DNA from: JBFHFS01 sp041583495
GTDB lineage: Bacteria; Bacteroidota; Bacteroidia; Bacteroidales; Marinilabiliaceae
Direction of reading: 5' to 3'
Assembly: GCA_041583495.1 (NCBI GenBank)
Contig: JBFHFS010000043.1
Span: 1 to 40,099, forward strand
DNA length: 40,099 nucleotides
Of this stretch, positions 7,183-14,844 are shown piece after piece (position 1 is the stretch's first letter; every line of letters begins with the position of its first letter). The position numbers and the translations under genes are program-made. The notes under the pieces are model-generated. The model saw only the letters and a list, made by a program, of their open reading frames with translations, was not told the DNA's origin and searched no databases.

Positions 7183-8088
7183 TTAGTTATCCTCTTTCTT
7201 AAAAAGATAAATTTTTCTTAGCATCCATACAATATACAAAATTGTGCCCCACACGGCCAGAACTCCCGAGAAATAGGTGATTAAGAGCCACACCGGGGCT
7301 TTCCAGATGGTATTCCACATAGCTCTTTGTTCGGTAAGGCCCGGCAGGTGAGTGGGCACGCCCGCCAGAAACGTGGTGTCGGTTTGGGTGGTGCCATAGA
7401 GTTCCAGATCTGTCAGGGAGGCGGTGAATCGGATGTTTCCTGTTGAGTCGCCGGGCAGATCGGGCGGCAGGTAAAAGCGGGCCATCCCCATGCTGTCGGT
7501 GTTTTTTATGCCGTCGATGGTAAGCCCTCCAAAGTAACGGTGGGCGGTAAGCTTTACGGGGGCCAATATAATGGGTTCCTGTCCATCGTCCTTTATGCCA
7601 ATGACCTCTGATTCAACAACCTGTTCTTTAGGCAGATAGGTTAGCAGGATCCGGATGATTCCGTCGTAACCTTTGCGTTCGATCTCTTTGGCTATTTCTT
7701 GCACATAGTCGGCATTGAATGTGCGCAGGTAGGAGATTACCAACCAGGTTTCAACCGGACTCAGGATATTTTTAAATGAGGGCATCAGTCCACGGCCTTC
7801 CCACAGTTTATAATAGAGTTCGCCATCCAGGTTTTGTTGAATCATTTCGCTGGCAGGGTCGGGGGGAATGGGGTCGAGATTGGCATGATTTCCTTTTCCC
7901 GGGTCACCGTGGCAGGAGGTGCAGTTAAGTTGGTAGAGTTTTTCGCCCAGCTGACTGGTGCTATCGGTGAACGAGAAGGTACTAAGCCTCATCTGCTGGT
8001 CTTTGGGCACTATCCATTCCTGGTCCTGACCACTGATGATCAAGGCGGGAAAAACCATTATTAGGAGTAGTATAAGGGTTTTATTCAT
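7183..8088 (-). CDS. Membrane-anchored monoheme cytochrome c
   Basis: A 301-residue protein with an N-terminal signal peptide (cleavage likely after SG-20), a class I cytochrome c domain with C56-TSC-H60 and probable axial M102 in GRGLMPSF, a periplasmic domain of about 130 residues rich in beta-type sequence, and a C-terminal transmembrane helix (about 270-293). Its start overlaps the NrfD-like gene by 8 bases, so the two are translationally coupled. The likely job is to carry electrons from the iron-sulfur/NrfD module to the CuA or heme c of the caa3 oxidase. The middle domain was not recognised. It differs from ActA/ActE of Alternative Complex III by its single heme plus extra domain. Confidence 0.9.
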   Translation of the reverse strand: MNKTLILLLIMVFPALIISGQDQEWIVPKDQQMRLSTFSFTDSTSQLGEKLYQLNCTSCHGDPGKGNHANLDPIPPDPASEMIQQNLDGELYYKLWEGRGLMPSFKNILSPVETWLVISYLRTFNADYVQEIAKEIERKGYDGIIRILLTYLPKEQVVESEVIGIKDDGQEPIILAPVKLTAHRYFGGLTIDGIKNTDSMGMARFYLPPDLPGDSTGNIRFTASLTDLELYGTTQTDTTFLAGVPTHLPGLTEQRAMWNTIWKAPVWLLITYFSGVLAVWGTILYIVWMLRKIYLFKKEDN

Positions 8089-9427
8089 GGCTGGGGGGAT
8101 TAGAAAGAGGTTGCTCCTCGTTTTTTTCTGACAGCTCCCAGATGGGGATGACCGGAAATAATTTCGACAGGATGGTGATGATCATTAAAACCAGGACGAA
8201 TGAGGCTACCGTGACGGCCGTTTCTATTAGGGTGGGTTGGTATACCATCCACTCATCGGGGACATATTGCTTGGGCAGGTAGGGATGAACCTGTGTGGGG
8301 ACGACAATTAACATTCGCTTGGCCCAGGCGCCTGCAATGACAAACAGGGATATCAACAACAGAGGTAAGGGTTTTCGCATGGGTTTGAAAAACAACAGAA
8401 TGATGGGCAGGATCAATCCGCCAATCTGGGCGCCCCAAAACCAGGGGGCATAGTGTCCGCTGAAGAGTTCCTGCAGATGTATGGCTTCAGCGGTCTTTAA
8501 CTTATAGGCCGGCACCAGAAATTCGTTGATGTTAAAATAGAGATAGATGATTGCTGTGAGCCCCAGGAGCTTTCCCATTTTATCGAAATGCTCAGGGGTG
8601 ATATAATCCTGTAGACGATAGCTCTTGCTGAAGAAATACATAGCGATGATGAGACCCGCACTGCCGGCCACAAAGGCTCCGGTGAGAAAGTAAGGCCCAA
8701 AGATGGTGCTGTCCCAACCGGGCCGTGGGTTTACCGCAAAGAGCCAGGAGGTTACCGTGTGGATGGCAAAGGCCGTGGGAATAATCAGCAGAAGCAGAAT
8801 ACGGACTGTTTTGTGCAGGATTTGATATTGCCCGGGATGGTGGTTCCAATTAAGGGAAAGTAAATCGTACAGCTTTGTTAGCAAGGCAGGTTGCTGCTGA
8901 AGACGTGACTTTCCAATGGCCAGGTCGGGCAGAAGGGTGATGTAATAGAGCAATACGCTGAGGGTGAGGTAGGTTGTGACTACCGTGACATCCCAAAGAA
9001 TGGGCGATTGCACCCGGCCATAGAGGAAAACGAAGGGAAGCCGGTCGGGGCGCCCCATATCGGAAACAATCACCAGTCCTGCTACGGCGGCAAAGGCCAC
9101 GGCTATGATCTCTGCCATGCGTGCGATGGGTTTGATCCAATCCTGTCCCAGCAGACCCAGTACCCCACTGATGAGCATGCCGATAAGGCTGGCAGCCACA
9201 AAAAATACGAAGTTGGAGATGTACATGCCCCAGCTCACAAAATCGCGGAGGCCGGTAACAATCAATCCCTGTTGCAGCTGAAGGTAGTAGGCATAGAGGC
9301 AGGCCAGGAGCGCCAGGGTGAGGAAACCCATCCAGATGTGGAACCTAAGGTTTAAGCCCACCGGGCGCAGAATGTCACGGGCGGCCTTCTCGTTGATTAA
9401 AGTATGTTGAGGGGTGGTCGTTTCCAT
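8081..9427 (-). CDS. NrfD/PsrC-family quinone-reactive membrane subunit (ActC-like)
   Basis: A 448-residue protein with about nine or ten hydrophobic helices. Family marks are DMGRPDR after helix 4, SPILWD, and the HTVTSWLFA...PGWDSTIFGPYF--GA segment. The last resembles ActC/DsrP/HmcC-type long NrfD proteins more than the eight-helix NrfD or PsrC. A late W--Y-PT--E motif is also shared with that group. NrfD proteins hold the quinol site and pass electrons to a partner iron-sulfur protein. That partner is encoded 13 bases upstream, and a cytochrome c overlaps its 3' end. No molybdopterin subunit is present, so a quinol:cytochrome c role is inferred. Confidence 0.93.
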   Translation of the reverse strand: METTTPQHTLINEKAARDILRPVGLNLRFHIWMGFLTLALLACLYAYYLQLQQGLIVTGLRDFVSWGMYISNFVFFVAASLIGMLISGVLGLLGQDWIKPIARMAEIIAVAFAAVAGLVIVSDMGRPDRLPFVFLYGRVQSPILWDVTVVTTYLTLSVLLYYITLLPDLAIGKSRLQQQPALLTKLYDLLSLNWNHHPGQYQILHKTVRILLLLIIPTAFAIHTVTSWLFAVNPRPGWDSTIFGPYFLTGAFVAGSAGLIIAMYFFSKSYRLQDYITPEHFDKMGKLLGLTAIIYLYFNINEFLVPAYKLKTAEAIHLQELFSGHYAPWFWGAQIGGLILPIILLFFKPMRKPLPLLLISLFVIAGAWAKRMLIVVPTQVHPYLPKQYVPDEWMVYQPTLIETAVTVASFVLVLMIITILSKLFPVIPIWELSEKNEEQPLSNPPSHE

Positions 9428-9440
9428 AAGTCACTGTCTG

Positions 9441-10403
9441 TTAGGTGTATGATGATTCCTGGTCGTCAAAGTCGAATAAACGGTTTTTGGGAGGCAGGTA
9501 ATACACCCTTGGTTTGGTACCCAGATCCTCCATCAGTCGATAGGCCGCATTTTGCTTCAGCAGTTCACTCAACCGCACGGTCTCTTTGGTGGTGCCATTG
9601 GTCACGGCGTCTTCGTTCTCATCGCCAAAGTAAAACACGCCATTGGGACAGGCCGAAACGCAATAGGGCAATTCCCCTTCTCTCAACCGATCGGCGCTGA
9701 ACAAACATTTTGAGATGGTTCCTTTCTTTTGGGGTACATTGAGTTCCACGTCGTAAGCGGTTTCCTGGAAGTCTTCGGGTCTGACAGGTTCTTCCCAATG
9801 AAACATTCTGGCCGAGTAAGGGCAGGCCGCGATGCAAAAGCGACAGCCAATACAGCGTTCATTGTCGATAAGTACGATGCCGTCGGGTCGTTTAAAGGTA
9901 GCGTTGACCGGGCACACCGAGACGCAGGGTGGGTTGTCGCAGTGTTGACACATCTTGGGCATGAAGTAGGGGGCCGTGTTGGGGCTGTCCTGCATCTCGA
10001 GGGTGGTGATGTGGTATTCGTAGGGTCTCAGATGGTGGGCCGACTGGCAGGCTTTAACACACTGGCGGGCGTTCCGGCACTTCGACAAGTCGAGTACCAT
10101 CACCCAGCGACGATCTTTTATGCCCTCCCGTCCTCTTTGTTGGAGGAAGTCGGGGTCGGGGGTTATCTGCTGCATCTGATCCCTGGGGACCAAAACCAAA
10201 CGGTTGTCCTCGGTCAACACCCGTACCATATCTGTTTTGCCCTTGGCCTGCTCGTATTGGTAGCCCGAATAGATGGCGGCAGCTCCCGCAGCCGTGGCGG
10301 CACCAGCTAGCCCAAAACGTCGCAAAAATTCGCGACGAGAGTTTTTTTTCGGATCTTCGTTGGGTGCATTTGCTCCAGAGGGGGATTGAGGATCTTGGCT
10401 CAT
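9441..10403 (-). CDS. Tat-exported iron-sulfur protein (PsrB/DsrO/TtrB type)
   Basis: A 320-residue ferredoxin-like electron-transfer subunit. A Tat motif (S22-RREFL) precedes a hydrophobic stretch to about residue 47, so it faces the periplasm. Cysteine groups are C109-x5-C115-x3-C119; C152, C155, C160, C164; C184, C187, C190, C194; and C233 with C248-x3-C252. Canonical four-cluster members have 16 ligands. Here A112 and S236 occupy positions usually held by Cys in groups I and IV, leaving 14, so two clusters may be of another type or lost. It is the partner of the NrfD-like protein encoded 13 bases downstream. A Mo-enzyme function is unlikely given the missing catalytic subunit. Confidence 0.93.
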   Translation of the reverse strand: MSQDPQSPSGANAPNEDPKKNSRREFLRRFGLAGAATAAGAAAIYSGYQYEQAKGKTDMVRVLTEDNRLVLVPRDQMQQITPDPDFLQQRGREGIKDRRWVMVLDLSKCRNARQCVKACQSAHHLRPYEYHITTLEMQDSPNTAPYFMPKMCQHCDNPPCVSVCPVNATFKRPDGIVLIDNERCIGCRFCIAACPYSARMFHWEEPVRPEDFQETAYDVELNVPQKKGTISKCLFSADRLREGELPYCVSACPNGVFYFGDENEDAVTNGTTKETVRLSELLKQNAAYRLMEDLGTKPRVYYLPPKNRLFDFDDQESSYT

Positions 10404-10444
10404 AACAAATTTAAAGTCAGATAATTAAAAGTTGTTTGTGTCGG

Positions 10445-10795
10445 CTATGGGGTGGTTTGAGGGGTAATGGAAACGACCTTGTAGCCCGCTTCCTCAATTT
10501 TTTGTTTTACGCCGGTGGTGTCCGGGTTGGATTGGGTCATGGCCAGAACGACCTTTCCGTCGGTATGTGTGGCTTTAACCCATTGAATCCCTTCCAGGGT
10601 GTTGACGGAGTTTTTGATGGTTTCTTCGCAGCCCGTGCAGGTCATTCCTTCAACGGCTAATTCGAATACAACCGCGTCCTGGGCCGGGTTTATCATGGTT
10701 TGTTCCACGGGAGGAGGAGTTGTTTTAGTTTCCTTTTTGGTTGGGGTTTGACAGCCAATGGCAAACACCAGAATGATGAATAATAGTGATCTCAT
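10445..10795 (-). CDS. HMA-domain lipoprotein, probable copper-binding protein
   Basis: A 116-residue protein. A short signal sequence ends in FAIG-C15, a fair lipobox, followed by a Thr/Pro/Lys linker (16-35). A heavy-metal-associated domain then runs from about residue 42 to 110, with the metal motif G-M-T-C53-T-G-C56. The fold is that of CopZ/Atx1-like copper carriers, but here it is predicted to be tethered outside the cytoplasm. It is the first gene of the respiratory operon, 41 bases before the iron-sulfur gene. Copper delivery to the SCO protein or CuA site is the natural inference. Mercury or zinc binding cannot be excluded from sequence. Confidence 0.85.
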   Translation of the reverse strand: MRSLLFIILVFAIGCQTPTKKETKTTPPPVEQTMINPAQDAVVFELAVEGMTCTGCEETIKNSVNTLEGIQWVKATHTDGKVVLAMTQSNPDTTGVKQKIEEAGYKVVSITPQTTP

Positions 10796-11374
10796 GTTCT
10801 TTTCTTTTTGCAGTGTGAAATAATTCTGTGCCCCTTATAAAGGTTTGATGCGATTGCCGTGCCGCACGTTAATAAAACAAAAAACATACAGCAGTGGCTG
10901 AAAATAGTTATTTCTGGAAGTTAGGAGGTTATTTCCTTAAATGCAACACTTTGAGGTGCCGATTTCGGGGAATGCCCTAAATCAGGGTAGCGGGCTAATA
11001 AGGCTTTGGTTAATTTATATTTAGATTACCAATGAATTGTAAATGCTTTCTGGGGGCGGTTTGTGAAGAGCGGGCGGGCAGGGCATCCCGTTTTGTTATG
11101 AATTGCCGGAGAATAAGAATCCGGTGGTTATCTCTGAACAGGATAACTATCATGGAAAAAATGCCTGTCTCAGAGGCGTGAATGGAGGTAAGGCTGACAG
11201 GGTGCCTTCAAGATACAACATTTATGGAATTTTCAAGGCTGTATGTCTTTCTGATAAGATTTTATTTGTAATTTGGCTTTCTTGTTTGGATGGAGCTTAT
11301 GTGTTAAGGTAAGGATAGTTAGTGTGTTGAGGTTATTTTTAGCCGATTAGTTATCAATATAATTTAAGGAATCA
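10796..11374. other. Intergenic region between the respiratory operon and ktrAB
   Basis: About 580 bases between divergently transcribed units, so promoters for both should lie here, but I found no exact TAnnTTTG box with a -33 partner. An 11-base palindrome CGTGCCGCACG (10858-10868) lies about 65 bases before the HMA lipoprotein start and could be an operator. A small CCGGA/TCCGG hairpin (11106-11124) lies in the ktrA leader. The 69-codon frame at 11103-11312 starts at TTG and shows no family features. No known riboswitch was recognised. Confidence 0.4.
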
Positions 11375-12070
11375 ATGGCGGTCAGAAAAATTGCAGTAAT
11401 CGGAATGGGCCAATTTGGAATGGCCATCGCCAAAAACCTCACAAAAAAAGGGGCAGAGGTGATGGCAATTGACAAGGATGAGCACATCATTGAAGAGATT
11501 GGCGATAAGGTGGATTTTGCTGTGGCAATGGATGCTACAGACAAGAAATTGCTAATCTCACAAGGGATACTGGAGGTGGATGCAGTGGTGGTGGCTATTG
11601 GTGAAGACTTTGAACAGTTGCTTCTTTGTACCACCCTGCTTATGGATTTGGGAATCAAGCAGATTATGGCCCGTGCCCGTGGCCGTAACCAGCGTATGAT
11701 TCTCGAAAAGATTGGGGTTAAGGAGATTCTGGCTCCCGAAGATGAAGTGGGTATCAACGTTGCTGAGCGACTGATAAATCCCAGTGTAGTATCCTTTTTG
11801 GATTTGCCGGATGATTTTAGCATTGTGGAGGTGACGGCCCCTCCGGGTTCAGTAGGTCGTTCTCTGGATGATTTGAATTTAAGACGGAGGTACGATTTGA
11901 ACCTGATAACCATAAAACGTGAGCGACCTTCTGATGAGGTCGAAAAAGAGAATAAAACACAATTCATTGTGGGTATTCCCAAGGGGGATAGTGTAATTGA
12001 AAAGAATGACGCGCTGGTAATATTTGGAAAGAGGAAGAATGTGGATCGTTTTATAGAAATCAACCAATAA
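11375..12070 (+). CDS. ktrA: Potassium uptake regulatory subunit, KtrA/TrkA family
   Basis: A 231-residue cytoplasmic RCK protein that gates the membrane pore encoded next. An N-terminal Rossmann domain has the dinucleotide motif G10-M-G-Q-F-G15 and the acidic D33 at the end of strand 2, typical of NAD(H)/ATP-binding TrkA_N domains. A TrkA_C domain covers about residues 145-229. A single RCK unit makes this KtrA-like, not the double-unit TrkA of enterobacteria. The stop codon is followed at once by the ATG of the partner gene with no spacer. Confidence 0.93.
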   Translation: MAVRKIAVIGMGQFGMAIAKNLTKKGAEVMAIDKDEHIIEEIGDKVDFAVAMDATDKKLLISQGILEVDAVVVAIGEDFEQLLLCTTLLMDLGIKQIMARARGRNQRMILEKIGVKEILAPEDEVGINVAERLINPSVVSFLDLPDDFSIVEVTAPPGSVGRSLDDLNLRRRYDLNLITIKRERPSDEVEKENKTQFIVGIPKGDSVIEKNDALVIFGKRKNVDRFIEINQ

Positions 12071-13876
12071 ATGATTAATCTTAAAGATATCCGCGAGCGT
12101 ATTAATCTTAGGATATTTGACATACGGGAGCCCGCGATAAAGACCTTGGGGGTGTTAACTTTTTTGGTGATTCTTTTTGGGCTGGGGGTGATCATCTATT
12201 TCTTTGGGTTTTCGCCAAATTCAGAGACTTCCTTTTTGCTGGTTACCATTTTGCAACGAGTTCTCGACTTTTTTGTCATAAAATTCCTGATTACCCTTTT
12301 TTTTGAGTTTAACCCTGTTCAATATCTAAAGAAGAACTTCTGGGAGTCCATCATCATGCTCCTCATTTTAAGCGAGACGGTGATATATTTTGGGTTTGGC
12401 CAATCTTATTGGCAACATCTCACCCAGATTTTGGGACTTTCGGTGGATGGATACTTTTTTGTGGTCCAGATATTCTTTTGGATGATCGTGTTGTACGAGA
12501 CAGGCCGGACGGGTCTGGATGTGGGTAACCTCAGGATAAATCCGGCCAGCATGCTGGCATTGTCGTTTCTACTTCTGATATTGTTGGGAACCGCCTTACT
12601 TAAGATGCCCGAGATGACCAACGGAAAGGGAATCTCGTGGGCCGATGCCTTATTTACTTCTACCAGTGCCTGTTGTGTTACCGGATTAATCGTTCAGGAT
12701 ACAGCGGTATTTTTTTCTTTCAAAGGGCAATTTATTCTTATGGTATTGTTTCAACTGGGGGGGCTAAATATGCTGATGATTGCCACCTTTATAGGGACCT
12801 TTTACCGACGTTCGGGGAGTTTGCATACCATGCATTTTTTGCGCGATTTTCTCGATACCGATAAAACCTCCAACCTGCATGGTATTCTTAGAAGAGTGGT
12901 TTATTACAGTTTTGTGATCGAGCTTTGTGGCGCTTTATTTTTGTATTTCCTATGGGGAACGGACTATTCGTTTAAGAGTAATTTAGACCGTGCATTTTTC
13001 TCGGTTTTCCATTCTGTTTCGGCTTTTAACAATGCTGGTTTTTCTCTTTTTACCAATAATCTGTTCGAATCCACTGTTCGCTTTCAATATGGGGCTCAGT
13101 TAATTATAATGGTGCTTATTGTAGCAGGGGGATTGGGGTTTATTGTTCTTCAGGATCTTTTTTCAGTGAGTCGATGGCGTTCAAAAAGGCGGTATAAACG
13201 GGAACAGTTAATGGTGAATACCCGGTTGGTTTTGAGTGTCACATCTTTTTTGTTATTGTTCGGGGCCGGGATGTTTTTTATTTGTGAATACGACCATACC
13301 CTTAAGGGATTATCACTTCCCGGAAAGGTGGTTACTTCATTGTTTCAGTCTGCCACTACCAGAACGGCAGGTTTTAATACCGTGGATTTGAATCTCCTTA
13401 CCAAACCCATGCTGCTGTTGTTCGCTGTTTTCATGTTTGTGGGGGCTTCACCAGGTTCAACCGGAGGGGGCATCAAAACCACGACTCTGGCGGTTGTGTT
13501 AAAAGCCACTGTCGCCAATATCCGCGGGCGGGAACATGTAGAGTTTTATAAGCGTAATATTTCGTGGCGCCTGGTGAATAAATCCTATGCCATCATCATT
13601 TTGGCCCTGATATTCTTATTTGTCTTTTCCATGCTGCTGGCTTTTACCAATCCACAGTTTTCGTTTAAGGAAATTATCTTTGAAGAGATCTCTGCGATGG
13701 GAACTGTGGGGTTGTCCCTGGGTATAACGTCTCAAATGACCGTTGCTGGTAAATTGATCCTTATCGTATCCATGTTTGTTGGCCGAATCGGAACCCTAAC
13801 GATGGGCATCATCTTTAGCCGAAAAGTACAATCCAAAAATTACCGTTACCCCAATGCCCGGTTAATGGTCAGTTGA
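12071..13876 (+). CDS. ktrB: Potassium uptake membrane subunit, KtrB/TrkH family
   Basis: A 601-residue K+ channel-like transporter. The four pore loops can be seen: TSACCVTGLIV, FHSVSAFNNAGFSLF, QSATTRTAGFNTVDL and EEISAMGTVGLSLG, each with a Gly at the selectivity-filter position. Typical KtrB proteins have about 450 residues. Here about 150 extra N-terminal residues form four additional hydrophobic helices (roughly 27-48, 56-80, 92-110 and 125-142) before the conserved core. The start directly abuts the ktrA stop. The 3' end overlaps the convergent PPK2 gene by 15 bases. Confidence 0.94.
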   Translation: MINLKDIRERINLRIFDIREPAIKTLGVLTFLVILFGLGVIIYFFGFSPNSETSFLLVTILQRVLDFFVIKFLITLFFEFNPVQYLKKNFWESIIMLLILSETVIYFGFGQSYWQHLTQILGLSVDGYFFVVQIFFWMIVLYETGRTGLDVGNLRINPASMLALSFLLLILLGTALLKMPEMTNGKGISWADALFTSTSACCVTGLIVQDTAVFFSFKGQFILMVLFQLGGLNMLMIATFIGTFYRRSGSLHTMHFLRDFLDTDKTSNLHGILRRVVYYSFVIELCGALFLYFLWGTDYSFKSNLDRAFFSVFHSVSAFNNAGFSLFTNNLFESTVRFQYGAQLIIMVLIVAGGLGFIVLQDLFSVSRWRSKRRYKREQLMVNTRLVLSVTSFLLLFGAGMFFICEYDHTLKGLSLPGKVVTSLFQSATTRTAGFNTVDLNLLTKPMLLLFAVFMFVGASPGSTGGGIKTTTLAVVLKATVANIRGREHVEFYKRNISWRLVNKSYAIIILALIFLFVFSMLLAFTNPQFSFKEIIFEEISAMGTVGLSLGITSQMTVAGKLILIVSMFVGRIGTLTMGIIFSRKVQSKNYRYPNARLMVS

Positions 13877-14767
13877 TGGGGGTTCCTCTTTTAATCTTTT
13901 TCGGGCTTCCAAAAGATTGGCCAGTTCGGATGCAGGCAACTTGGGATAGTGCAGATCCAGTTGGCTGAGCCGGTTCACGATGATGTTGCTCACGGCCAGG
14001 CGCATAAACCACTTCTTGTCGGCTGGGATCACGTACCAGGGGGCATGAGGAGTGCTGCTGTGATTTAACACCTCGGAATAGGCGTGCATATAGTTGTTCC
14101 AGTGTTGGCGTTCTTCCACATCGCCCATTGAAAATTTCCAGTTGCGTGAAGGATCGTCGATGCGCTTCAAGAAGCGTTTTTTTTGTTCCTTGTGTGATAT
14201 GTTCAGAAAAAACTTGATCACCTGAGTTCCGTTTTCGGTAAGGTGTTGCTCCATCTTGTTGATCTGGTGGAAGCGTCGTTGCCAGAATTCTTCATCTATG
14301 TCCTTGAGGCTTCGAACGGAGGGAAGCTGTTGTTTCAAGAGATATTCGGGATGCACCCTCACCACCAGCATCTCCTCGTAGTAGGATCGATTAAAAATAC
14401 CAATCCGGCCGCGTTCGGGCAGCCGTTTATAGGTTCGCCACAGGTAGTCGTGGTCCAGCTCCAGAGCAGAAGGTTGTTTAAAGCTGAATACCTGGGTGCC
14501 TTGTGGGTTGACGCCCGACATTACGTGCTTGATGGTTCCGTCCTTTCCGGCTGCATCCATGGCCTGGAAGATGATGAGCAGGGAGTGCCGGTTTTGGGCA
14601 TAGAGCTTATCCTGGAGGATGGTCATCTTCCTGATGTTGTCCGATAGCGATGCCGTTGCTTCTTTCTTGCTTTTGAGTCCGGCCGTGTAGGAGGTTTCGA
14701 ACTTATCGACCAGATGCTTTTGGCCAGGAATGGCTAATATCTTGGGATCTAAGTGAATGTCCTGCAT
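13862..14767 (-). CDS. Polyphosphate kinase 2 family protein (class III-like)
   Basis: A 301-residue P-loop kinase that transfers phosphate between polyphosphate and nucleotides. The Walker A loop QAMDAAGKDG is at residues 68-77 (K75), the Walker B-like FNRSYYEE at 125-132, and the lid motif DPSRNWKFSMGDVEER near 205-220. The pattern KFFLNISHKEQ and the late APWYVIPADKKW are those of single-domain PPK2 enzymes of the AMP/ADP-phosphorylating class III type, recalled from the Meiothermus/Deinococcus enzymes. Substrate preference is inferred. It converges on ktrB with a 15-base overlap of coding ends, so antisense effects at the 3' ends are possible. Confidence 0.92.
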   Translation of the reverse strand: MQDIHLDPKILAIPGQKHLVDKFETSYTAGLKSKKEATASLSDNIRKMTILQDKLYAQNRHSLLIIFQAMDAAGKDGTIKHVMSGVNPQGTQVFSFKQPSALELDHDYLWRTYKRLPERGRIGIFNRSYYEEMLVVRVHPEYLLKQQLPSVRSLKDIDEEFWQRRFHQINKMEQHLTENGTQVIKFFLNISHKEQKKRFLKRIDDPSRNWKFSMGDVEERQHWNNYMHAYSEVLNHSSTPHAPWYVIPADKKWFMRLAVSNIIVNRLSQLDLHYPKLPASELANLLEARKRLKEEPPSTDH

Positions 14768-14844
14768 GGCTCTTGTTTTTTAGATGGGTAAATTCCTTGT
14801 TGGGCCAAACCATTACAAAGGGCAACCGCCTGGCTTGGTTGATT

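Noticed and set aside
7183..10403. Full Alternative Complex III
   Set aside because: There is no pentaheme ActA, no molybdopterin-like ActB domain and only one NrfD subunit, so only a reduced relative can be claimed.
11103..11312. 69-codon plus-strand frame before ktrA
   Set aside because: It starts at TTG, has no recognisable motif and no matching promoter or ribosome site; more likely leader sequence.
10990..11374. A c-di-AMP or other riboswitch before ktrA
   Set aside because: The known consensus elements are absent; only small isolated hairpins were found.
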